Shown here one piece after another: positions 1 to 5,217 of a stretch of 5,217 nucleotides of DNA (its first letter is position 1; each line of letters begins with the position of its first letter). The notes beneath the pieces are model-generated. The model did not search any database. It had not been told where the DNA came from and was given only the letters and a program-made list of their open reading frames with translations. The translations under genes and the position numbers were made by a program. The stretch spans positions 1-5,217 of the forward strand of contig DMCT01000067.1 in assembly GCA_003446665.1 (NCBI GenBank), given 5' to 3'. The DNA comes from Synergistaceae bacterium (GTDB lineage Bacteria; Synergistota; Synergistia; Synergistales; Thermovirgaceae).

Positions 1-1365
1 GATCCCGACCGCTGCGAAAAGTGCGGGAGTTTCGAGATAAGCCAGGAAGAAGACGTTCTGGATACCTGGTTCAGCAGTGCCTTGTGGCCTTTTTCGACTC
101 TCGGCTGGCCCGATGATACGGAGGATCTCAAGTATTATTACCCGACGGACCTTTTGACGACGGGATTCGACATCCTCTTTTTCTGGGTGGCCAGAATGAT
201 AATGATGGGTCTCAAGTTCATGAAAGATATCCCCTTCAGAACCGTTTACATACATGCTTTGGTGCGTGACGAGGAAGGGCGCAAGATGAGTAAATCCAGG
301 GGCAATGTCATCGACCCTCTGGAAATCATAGGAGAATACGGAGCAGATTCCCTCAGGTTGACCCTTGCGGCACTGACGGTCCAGGGCAGGGATATATTTC
401 TGAGTCGTGAGCGTATAGAGGCCTATCGGCATTTTCTCAACAAGCTCTGGAACGCCGCCCGGTTCGCGGAGATGCATCTTTGCGACGGACAAAGGCCTGA
501 AAAACCGGAAAAAGCCTTCCTTCGAGATCACGACAGATGGATATTGGCCAGGCGGGACAAGATAATCGACGAGGTCTCCAATTATCTTGATACCTATCAT
601 TACGGGGAGGCCGCACGAAGCCTTTACGAGTTCGTATGGGGCGAGTTTTGCGACTGGTTTCTCGAAATGGCAAAACCGGCCTTGCGGAACGAGGAAGGGC
701 CGACCCGCCGGGAAGCGGCACGATGGGTGCTTCAAGAGGTGCTAGGGGATGTTTTGAAGCTCCTTCATCCTTTTATCCCATTTGTTACGGAAGAGCTATG
801 GCACCTTTTCCGGTTCGGGGAGGATTCCATAGAAAGGGAAAGCTGGCCTGTTGCAGACTCCGGGTTCGAAGACGCTGAAGAAAGCCGAAAGATGTCAATA
901 TTTCAGGAAATTGTCAGAGGCTTCCGAAATCTCAGGGCCGAAGCGGGGTTTCCCCCCCAGAAAAAGCTGGAAACTTGCCATCTTGTCATCGACGAAGGCA
1001 ACCTGCTCGCTGATTTAAAAGGCAATGCCGATCTCTTGTCGCTTTTGACAAACATCAGCAGCTTCAACTTCTCTTCTGCGGGAGGCCAAAGACCCTCACA
1101 GGCGCTGACGGCTGTTTTGCCATTCGGGGAGATATTTCTTCCCGTCGGGAACGTCCTGGACGTTGCAGCAGAGATAAGACGCTTGGAACAGGAGAAGGAA
1201 AAAACCGAAAAGGCCGTGGAAAAATCACGAACGAAGCTTGAAAACGAGAAGTTTTTGCAAAACGCCCCCATCGAAGTGGTAGAAAAAGAAAAGCTCAGGC
1301 TCGAAGAGGGCATGGTAAAAATAAACAATATTGACCGTAACCTCGAAAGTCTGCGGCGCGGATGA
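1..1365 (+). CDS. valS: Valyl-tRNA synthetase, C-terminal half (5' truncated by window edge)
   Basis: Cytoplasmic class I aminoacyl-tRNA synthetase that charges tRNA-Val with valine. The reading frame is open from base 1, so the gene starts outside the window; 454 residues are visible, about half of a usual bacterial ValRS of roughly 870-950 aa. Seen in order: a CxxC knuckle (C5, C8) at the end of the editing insertion; the ValRS signature DVLDTWFSSALWPFSTLGWP (residues 18-37); the HxxxR/KMSKS ATP-binding region with KMSKS at residues 95-99 (bases 283-297) followed by RGNVIDP; a helical anticodon-binding domain (about 175-330, with a conserved LHPFIPFVTEELW stretch); and a charged Lys/Glu-rich C-terminal coiled coil (about 385-454) typical of ValRS and used to contact tRNA. 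It ends in TGA and folC follows after 36 nt, which suggests co-transcription. No frameshift or lesion is seen in the visible part. The DTWFSSALWPF signature separates it from IleRS and LeuRS. Confidence 0.97.
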   Translation, partial: DPDRCEKCGSFEISQEEDVLDTWFSSALWPFSTLGWPDDTEDLKYYYPTDLLTTGFDILFFWVARMIMMGLKFMKDIPFRTVYIHALVRDEEGRKMSKSRGNVIDPLEIIGEYGADSLRLTLAALTVQGRDIFLSRERIEAYRHFLNKLWNAARFAEMHLCDGQRPEKPEKAFLRDHDRWILARRDKIIDEVSNYLDTYHYGEAARSLYEFVWGEFCDWFLEMAKPALRNEEGPTRREAARWVLQEVLGDVLKLLHPFIPFVTEELWHLFRFGEDSIERESWPVADSGFEDAEESRKMSIFQEIVRGFRNLRAEAGFPPQKKLETCHLVIDEGNLLADLKGNADLLSLLTNISSFNFSSAGGQRPSQALTAVLPFGEIFLPVGNVLDVAAEIRRLEQEKEKTEKAVEKSRTKLENEKFLQNAPIEVVEKEKLRLEEGMVKINNIDRNLESLRRG

Positions 1366-1401
1366 TCCGACGCCATCGGATGGAAACAGGAAAGTCGCTT
1401 A

Positions 1402-2721
1402 ATGGGAATTGTCCGGTGGACCACTAAAGATTTCGACGACGTTGAAAAAAGGATGTCGTGTATAGCATATCCTGTGATCCGACCCGGGCTTTCGAGGATC
1501 GCCCGGCTTTTGAAGTATTTGGGGCATCCCGAACGCTCTTTTCGGGCCATTCATGTGGTGGGTACCAACGGGAAAGGGTCGACGGCGGCTTCTGTCGAAT
1601 CGGTACTGAGGGAAACCGGACTGAAAACGGCCCTGTATACAAGTCCTCATCTTGTTCATTTTGGGGAGAGGCTTCGAATCGGTGGTGAAATCGTTTCGCC
1701 CGATAAATGGAACGAAGCCATTGATGTTGTGGAGTCGGTGCTTAGAAAAATTTGCGAAAAGCCGACTTTTTTCGAAGTATCCACTGCTGCGGCCTTTATG
1801 ATCGTGGCCTCGGAAGAAGTGGACATGGCGGTCGTCGAAGCCGGACTTGGCGGGAGGCTGGACGCCACCAATATTCTTCGGAACGTGGCTGTTTCGGTGT
1901 TGACGAGCGTCGGTCTTGACCACATGGAATATCTCGGTGAAACACCAATGGCGGTGGCGGCGGAAAAGTTCTCCGTCCTGAGGCCGAATGGCAAAAGTTG
2001 TTTTGCAGGCGGAGACGTAAGGCTGGAAAGAGCATATCAAAACAGGTGTCTTTTCCTGAAAAACCAGGGAATAGTGACCTCCCGCTTCGCGAAGTGGAAA
2101 GTAAGGAAGGTGGACCTTTCTGGTACCATTTTCGACGCGTTTCTTTTTGGAGAATCGTTCAGAAACCTCAAAACGGGGCTTGTAGGCAGATATCAGGCTT
2201 TAAATGCAATGAACGCCATTGTTGCCCTTCGGCTTCTTTCTTCTGAAGGTGTAAACGTAACAAAAGAACAAATCCAAAAAGGCTTCAGGCGTGTCCGTTT
2301 GCCGGGCAGGTTCGATATCCGCTTATTGGAAGGCGGAACTGTGATACTCGACGGAGCTCATAATCCCCACGGCATTAATGCCCTCGTGGAGGCCGTTTCA
2401 GAACTGGTGCCGCGAGACGCTCTTTCCGTGGTCTTCGCGTCCATGAAAGACAAAGATTACCGAAAATCTCTTTCTTTGCTTAAAAAACTGGAAGGAAAGC
2501 TTTTCCTGACTCAAGTTCCCGGAATGGATCGTTCGGCAACTACCGAGGAGCTGAAGGAAGCCGCAGTCCAAGCAGGGTGGGACGGCATCCGTACAATCGA
2601 TACTCCGGGAAAGGCCCTGAAGGAAGCCTTGGAAGCTGGCGGAACCGTTCTTTGTTGCGGGAGTCTGTATTTGGTGGCGGAAATCCTTAAAAAAAACATC
2701 AGCGTGGGGGAATGCCTGTAA
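1402..2721 (+). CDS. folC: Bifunctional folylpolyglutamate synthase / dihydrofolate synthase
   Basis: Cytoplasmic Mur-ligase-family enzyme that uses ATP to add glutamate to dihydropteroate and/or to extend the gamma-glutamyl tail of folates. The 439-aa length is normal for FolC. Visible motifs: P-loop GTNGKGS (54-60); folate-loop region YTSPHLVHFGERLRI (79-93); EAGLGGRLDATN (146-157); LDHMEYLG (172-179) followed by AAEKF, whose Lys189 matches the lysine that is carbamylated in this family; GRYQALNA (262-269); PGRF (301-304); DGAHNPHG (317-324) in the C-terminal Rossmann-like glutamate-binding domain; and the closing CCGSLYLVAEIL. The ATG at 1402 is preferred because CAGGAAAG ends 7 nt upstream and the N-terminus then covers the usual helix before the P-loop; ATG 1453 (Met18) is a weaker alternative. 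It sits 36 nt after valS and its stop overlaps the next gene, so it is probably translationally coupled. Whether both activities are present cannot be decided from sequence alone. Confidence 0.96.
   Translation: MGIVRWTTKDFDDVEKRMSCIAYPVIRPGLSRIARLLKYLGHPERSFRAIHVVGTNGKGSTAASVESVLRETGLKTALYTSPHLVHFGERLRIGGEIVSPDKWNEAIDVVESVLRKICEKPTFFEVSTAAAFMIVASEEVDMAVVEAGLGGRLDATNILRNVAVSVLTSVGLDHMEYLGETPMAVAAEKFSVLRPNGKSCFAGGDVRLERAYQNRCLFLKNQGIVTSRFAKWKVRKVDLSGTIFDAFLFGESFRNLKTGLVGRYQALNAMNAIVALRLLSSEGVNVTKEQIQKGFRRVRLPGRFDIRLLEGGTVILDGAHNPHGINALVEAVSELVPRDALSVVFASMKDKDYRKSLSLLKKLEGKLFLTQVPGMDRSATTEELKEAAVQAGWDGIRTIDTPGKALKEALEAGGTVLCCGSLYLVAEILKKNISVGECL
2706..2711 (+). promoter_or_regulatory. Ribosome binding site that decides the pgeF start
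   Basis: GGGGGA lies inside the end of folC. It touches the in-frame ATG at 2712 (no spacer) but is 9 nt from the in-frame ATG at 2721. The spacing therefore favours ATG 2721, which shares one base with the folC TAA stop (TAATG), a typical coupled-translation junction. The match to the anti-Shine-Dalgarno sequence is only moderate. Confidence 0.5.
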
Positions 2722-3560
2722 TGTGGCCTGAGGATACCCCCTGGTCGCTCAAAAGGCGGAGTGGCCAGTGGCTGCTTGAATATATAAACGACGGCGAAAC
2801 CTCGGTGGTGCTTTTCGGCAGGGGGTTTCTCACAGAGGTCGCTGAAGGTGACCCGGAGAAGCTAGGTGCCTCTTTTTTCGAAACTGGGAAATTTCCACCA
2901 CTTGCAGCACCCAGGCAGGAGCACGGCAGAAACGTGATCACCGTGGATGAAAAATCCTGCCTCCCGGAAAGGCCCGAAGGCGACGCCCTTTTTTTGGACA
3001 GGCCGGGTTATTTCGGTAGTTTGCGCTTTGCGGACTGCTTTCCCATAGTCCTGTGCGGGCGCAACCCAAGACGCTGGGTATCCGTGGGACATTCAGGTTT
3101 TGTTGGGTCGGGAATGAATGTGGCATCGGCAATGGTTTCCACTGTGTCTGGCAATCTTGGCCCCGATGCGCTTGACGGTGCCTTGGCCTGGGTAGGCCCC
3201 GGCATATGCGGCAAGTGCTACGGAAGAAAAGCCGACGATCCCTGGACGATGTGGGGGATGAAGGTTTTCCCCTCGGAATATGTTATCTTTAAAGAAAAAG
3301 AAGTGCATTTCGACCTTTCAGGAATCATAACCAGGCAGCTTGTAGAGTCCGGAGTTTGTGAATCTTCTGTTTTCGAGGTTCCATTCTGTACACTATGCAG
3401 AAAGGATATTTTTTATTCTTACAGGGGCAAAGACGAATACAGCAATTTCCTTTTGGCAAGGTTGCTCATTCCAGGCCACAATTCGAGGTACTGGTGGGAA
3501 AATGATAATAGCGACAACAATGAAAACGCTAATTTGAGTAATTCATCTTCGGGAGTGTGA
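2721..3560 (+). CDS. pgeF: PgeF/YfiH-family laccase-domain protein, divergent (peptidoglycan editing factor / nucleoside-processing enzyme)
   Basis: 279 aa from the chosen start (282 aa if ATG 2712 is used). Family members, called YfiH, PgeF, 'polyphenol oxidase' or LACC1-like, are cytoplasmic single-domain enzymes linked to purine nucleoside cleavage and to removal of wrongly built peptidoglycan precursors. Family landmarks in order: QEHG with His68; GDAL (87-90); RFADCFPIVL with Cys106; VGHSGF with His124; a GPGI turn (161-163); and CTLCRKDIFYSYRG near 223-236. The His-Cys-His catalytic/zinc triad is therefore intact. Oddities: the usual HAGWRG is HSGFVG, two CxxC pairs are present (C163/C166 and C223/C226), and the protein ends in an Asn/Ser-rich tail of about 25 residues beyond the usual family end. 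It overlaps the folC stop by one base and the next gene starts 6 nt after its TGA, so it is mid-operon. Family membership is solid; the exact substrate is inference, and the divergence adds doubt. Confidence 0.87.
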   Translation: MWPEDTPWSLKRRSGQWLLEYINDGETSVVLFGRGFLTEVAEGDPEKLGASFFETGKFPPLAAPRQEHGRNVITVDEKSCLPERPEGDALFLDRPGYFGSLRFADCFPIVLCGRNPRRWVSVGHSGFVGSGMNVASAMVSTVSGNLGPDALDGALAWVGPGICGKCYGRKADDPWTMWGMKVFPSEYVIFKEKEVHFDLSGIITRQLVESGVCESSVFEVPFCTLCRKDIFYSYRGKDEYSNFLLARLLIPGHNSRYWWENDNSDNNENANLSNSSSGV

Positions 3561-3566
3561 TCTTCC

Positions 3567-4541
3567 ATGGGGCCTTTGCGGGTCGGCGTCATAGGAGTCG
3601 GTCACCTGGGCTACCATCATGCCAGGGTATATACGGAACTGCTGAATGCGGAAGTCGTGGGAGTCGTCGACATCAATGAAGAAAGGGCAGCATCAATAGG
3701 GGAGATGTTAGGCGTTCCCCACTATTCCGATTTGGAGAAATTTTTCAGGGCGGCCCGTCCTCATGCCGTAAGTGTAGTAGTGCCGACCGTCGACCATTAC
3801 GAAGTTGCCAAGATGTCCCTTGAGGCAGGGTGCCATGTCCTGATAGAAAAACCTGTAACTTCCACAGTGGAAGAGGCGGAAAGCCTTCTGAAACTTGCGG
3901 CGTCGAGAAATCTGGTTCTCCAGGTAGGGCATATCGAACGGTTCAACAGCGCAGTCCAGCATGTACGAAACATAGTAAAGAGCCCGCTTTTCCTCCAGTC
4001 CAGACGCATCGGCCCCTTCTCGTCACGAATTAATGACGTCGGCGTGGTGCTGGATTTGATGATCCACGATATCGATATCATACTTTCTTTGGTACCGTCG
4101 GAGATTACCTCCATAATGGCCATGGGACGTTCCATCAGATCCCCCCTTGAAGACGTGGCGACGGCCCAGATTTCATTTGAAAACGGGACACTGGCCCACA
4201 TCCTCGTAAGCAGGGTTTCAGAGCGGCGATTACGCCAGCTTGAGATAATGGAGCCGGAAAGGTTCATATCCCTGAACTATGAAACCCAGGACGTGTCCAT
4301 ACATAGATGCATAAGGGAAAAGGGAAGCAGCCTGGTGGAGGTTATAGAACATCCCGTTTTTGCCAAAAGGGAACCACTCAAGCTTGAGTTACAGCATTTC
4401 GTTACCTGTGTCCGGGAGGGACGACAGCCTCTCGTGGGCATCATGGACGGGAAGAGGGCTTTGGAAGTGGCGATTTCGGTCCTGAAACAGATTCATACGC
4501 CGACAGGACGTGTTGAAGAAACAGAAGCCGCAGAAAGATAA
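3567..4541 (+). CDS. Gfo/Idh/MocA-family NAD(P)-dependent oxidoreductase, possibly GnnA-like UDP-GlcNAc 3-dehydrogenase
   Basis: 324 aa, normal for the family. N-terminal Rossmann fold: GVGHLG (10-15) for the dinucleotide and Asp35 in VVDINEE at the end of strand 2, which favours NAD over NADP. EKP (94-96) carries the conserved catalytic-region lysine, GHIERFN (121-127) follows, and the C-terminal alpha/beta domain has DLMIHDID (163-170) with the conserved D/H pair. The GHIERFN...GPFSSRINDVGVVLDLMIHDIDI pattern resembles the subgroup annotated as UDP-N-acetylglucosamine 3-dehydrogenase (GnnA), which oxidises the sugar before an amino transfer in 3-amino lipid A synthesis. That link is inference: no GnnB transaminase or lpx gene is in the window. 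A myo-inositol or other sugar dehydrogenase remains possible. ATG 3567 is 6 nt after the pgeF stop; the nearest SD-like GGGAG (3551-3555) is 11 nt away, so initiation may depend on coupling. It is the last gene before the terminator. Confidence 0.88.
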   Translation: MGPLRVGVIGVGHLGYHHARVYTELLNAEVVGVVDINEERAASIGEMLGVPHYSDLEKFFRAARPHAVSVVVPTVDHYEVAKMSLEAGCHVLIEKPVTSTVEEAESLLKLAASRNLVLQVGHIERFNSAVQHVRNIVKSPLFLQSRRIGPFSSRINDVGVVLDLMIHDIDIILSLVPSEITSIMAMGRSIRSPLEDVATAQISFENGTLAHILVSRVSERRLRQLEIMEPERFISLNYETQDVSIHRCIREKGSSLVEVIEHPVFAKREPLKLELQHFVTCVREGRQPLVGIMDGKRALEVAISVLKQIHTPTGRVEETEAAER

Positions 4542-4620
4542 AGGTCTGGATTCCTGGGCAGGGCGCGCAGAACGTGCTGCTTCCCGCAAAATGTTTCATT
4601 CAGCAATCAAGTCGAAAAAA

Positions 4621-4657
4621 CAATAAAAAGGCGGCCTTCAAGGCCGCCTTTTTATTG
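4621..4657. terminator. Strong intrinsic terminator, probably bidirectional
   Basis: Arms of 18 nt (4621-4638 and 4640-4657) are perfect reverse complements around a single C at 4639; in RNA this gives a GC-rich GGCGGCC/GGCCGCC core with a small loop around TTCAA. The core is preceded by AAAAA and followed by TTTTT, so the right side gives a U-tract on + transcripts and the left side gives one on - transcripts. It lies 79 nt after the dehydrogenase stop and ends the valS-to-dehydrogenase unit. No minus-strand gene is seen in the window that would use the reverse direction; it may simply block antisense transcription. Confidence 0.93.
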
Positions 4658-4686
4658 AAACAGACCGTTTTCGAAAGCCTCGTTCC

Positions 4687-4695
4687 TGATACAAT
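4687..4695 (+). promoter_or_regulatory. Extended -10 promoter for the small membrane protein unit
   Basis: TGATACAAT holds a TG-N-TACAAT extended -10 element (5 of 6 matches to TATAAT). No good -35 hexamer is found 16-18 nt upstream; TTGAAA at 4655-4660 is about 29 nt away, too far, and lies in the terminator tail. An extended -10 can work without a strong -35. Transcription would start near 4702, giving a leader of about 40 nt before ATG 4744. The position just after a terminator and before a well-placed RBS supports it. Not proven. Confidence 0.55.
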
Positions 4696-4743
4696 ACTTG
4701 GCGGTGTATTTGGTGTGAAGTCTGTGATCACTGGAGGTCGGTC

Positions 4744-4956
4744 ATGCCGACGACGAACATACAGGCCTTTATGGCCATAGGTTTTTTCTTGCTGGCCTTG
4801 CTCATATCAAGGGCCGTAGTAAGGATAGGAGAAGGCAAATGGCCCGGCGGGCCGGGAACGATACTTTTATTACGAGTTCTTTTGGGTTTTGTCTTCGCCG
4901 GGGCGATATATTTTGCCTTTTACGCTTTCGCCGGGATAGATATTTTAAACAGATGA
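4744..4956 (+). CDS. Small two-helix membrane protein of unknown function
   Basis: 70 aa; I do not recognise a family. The sequence shows two hydrophobic stretches, residues about 8-26 (FMAIGFFLLALLISRAVV region) and about 41-64 (ILLLRVLLGFVFAGAIYFAFYAFAG), joined by a short charged and Gly/Pro-rich loop (RIGEGKWPGGPG). It is therefore very likely an inner-membrane helical hairpin. The positive charges in the loop (R27, K33) and R44 suggest the loop faces the cytoplasm, with both ends outside; this is a weak guess. The start is well supported by TGGAGGT (4732-4738), 5 nt before ATG, and by a candidate promoter upstream. It ends 73 nt before the B12-binding mutase subunit on the same strand with no terminator between, so the two may be co-transcribed. 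No conserved catalytic or metal-binding residue pattern is visible. Confidence 0.75.
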   Translation: MPTTNIQAFMAIGFFLLALLISRAVVRIGEGKWPGGPGTILLLRVLLGFVFAGAIYFAFYAFAGIDILNR

Positions 4957-5029
4957 TCGAAACCGGGTAATTCAAAAAACATCATCTTCTGGCGGACGTT
5001 AAGTCGAGGAACGGGAGGCAGGAAGGAAC

Positions 5030-5217
5030 ATGGAAAAGAGGAAGACGCGGGTTGTAGTGGCGAAGCCCGGGCTTGACGGACACGACCGGGGAGCGAAGGT
5101 GGTAGCCAGGGCGCTCAGGGACGCGGGGGTGGAGGTTATTTACACGGGGTTGCGGCAGAGCCCCGAGAGCATTGTCGAGACGGCGATCCAGGAGGGCGCC
5201 GACGCGATAGGCATCAG
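5030..5217 (+). CDS. Cobalamin-binding subunit of methylmalonyl-CoA-mutase-type enzyme (3' truncated by window edge)
   Basis: 62 complete codons are visible. The start [23 protein letters not shown] gives the cobalamin-binding DxHxxG motif as D16-x-H18-x-x-G21; His18 should be the lower axial ligand to cobalt. The following [37 protein letters not shown] is typical of the B12-binding domain of acyl-CoA mutases. Because the protein begins directly at this domain, it is a separate small subunit (usually about 130-140 aa) that pairs with a large catalytic TIM-barrel subunit, as in split methylmalonyl-CoA or isobutyryl-CoA mutases; it rearranges succinyl-CoA/methylmalonyl-CoA or a related pair. 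Which of these it serves cannot be told here, and the partner gene is not in the window. ATG 5030 is preceded by AGGAAGG (5020-5026) within a purine-rich run. Codon use is GC-rich (about 65% GC, roughly 82% GC at third positions by my count), above the upstream genes. Confidence 0.9.
   Translation, partial: MEKRKTRVVVAKPGLDGHDRGAKVVARALRDAGVEVIYTGLRQSPESIVETAIQEGADAIGI

Noticed and set aside
903..1550. Long minus-strand open frame (215 codons) across the valS end and folC start
   Set aside because: It lies opposite two well-recognised genes, its product is Ser/Phe/Arg-rich low-complexity sequence typical of an antisense shadow, and it spans the intergenic gap with no supporting signals.
1399..2040. 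Minus-strand 213-codon open frame inside folC
   Set aside because: Antisense to conserved folC motifs; the His/Arg/Pro-rich translation resembles no known family.
3797..4267. Minus-strand 156-codon open frame inside the dehydrogenase gene
   Set aside because: Fully antisense to conserved Gfo/Idh/MocA coding sequence; Ser/Arg/Trp-rich shadow with no independent support.
4567..4580. Imperfect 14-bp palindrome GCAGAACGTGCTGC after the dehydrogenase gene
   Set aside because: 12 of 14 positions are symmetric, but it is short, lies between a stop codon and a terminator with no promoter nearby, and could be chance.
4724..4731. Perfect 8-bp palindrome GTGATCAC just upstream of the small membrane protein RBS
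   Set aside because: It could be an operator half, but the symmetry does not extend beyond 8 bp and no second copy was found near the promoter, so chance is as likely.
4696..4743. Possible cobalamin riboswitch ahead of the B12-related unit
   Set aside because: The leader is only about 40-50 nt, far too short for a cobalamin riboswitch, and I see no B12-box-like sequence.
4574..4780. Plus-strand 68-codon open frame in the intergenic region
   Set aside because: It runs straight through the terminator hairpin and the candidate promoter, overlaps the start of the small membrane protein gene, has no clear RBS, and its product shows no recognisable pattern.
4957..5029. Separate promoter directly before the mutase subunit gene
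   Set aside because: No convincing -10/-35 pair is visible; the stretch shows only an A-rich run and the purine-rich RBS, so co-transcription with the upstream small gene is the simpler reading.

Overview
This window looks like core chromosomal DNA of an anaerobic, diderm-type bacterium. A Synergistota-like or deltaproteobacterial-like source is my best guess, low confidence, from three things: a valS-folC-pgeF gene order, a GnnA-like Gfo/Idh/MocA dehydrogenase typical of lipid A or surface-sugar pathways, and a free-standing B12-binding mutase subunit. No mobile element, CRISPR array, tRNA or rRNA was seen. All supported genes are on the + strand.

Region 1 (1-4541) is a tightly packed co-directional cluster. 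It runs from the C-terminal half of valyl-tRNA synthetase (valS, cut by the left edge) to folylpolyglutamate/dihydrofolate synthase (folC), a divergent PgeF/YfiH-type laccase-domain protein, and a Gfo/Idh/MocA NAD(P)-dependent dehydrogenase. Gaps are 36 nt, about -1 nt (a TAATG stop/start overlap) and 6 nt, so the four are probably one transcription unit. The functions are charging tRNA-Val, making folate cofactors, probable peptidoglycan-precursor or nucleoside quality control, and probable sugar-nucleotide oxidation: housekeeping plus envelope metabolism.

Region 2 (4542-4743) is a 202-nt intergenic stretch. It holds a near-perfect 18-bp inverted repeat flanked by A and T tracts, a strong intrinsic terminator that probably works in both directions. 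About 30 nt further on is an extended -10 promoter (TGATACAAT), which marks the start of a new transcription unit.

Region 3 (4744-5217) begins with a 70-aa, two-helix membrane protein of unknown function with a good ribosome binding site. After a 73-nt gap comes the start of a free-standing cobalamin-binding subunit of a methylmalonyl-CoA-mutase-type enzyme, cut by the right edge. That gene start is clearly more GC-rich, especially at third codon positions, than the cluster to its left.

No wholly new system is evident. The items most worth a second look are the divergent PgeF protein (altered HAGWRG motif, two CxxC pairs, Asn/Ser-rich tail) and the unknown small membrane protein placed between a fresh promoter and the B12 mutase subunit.
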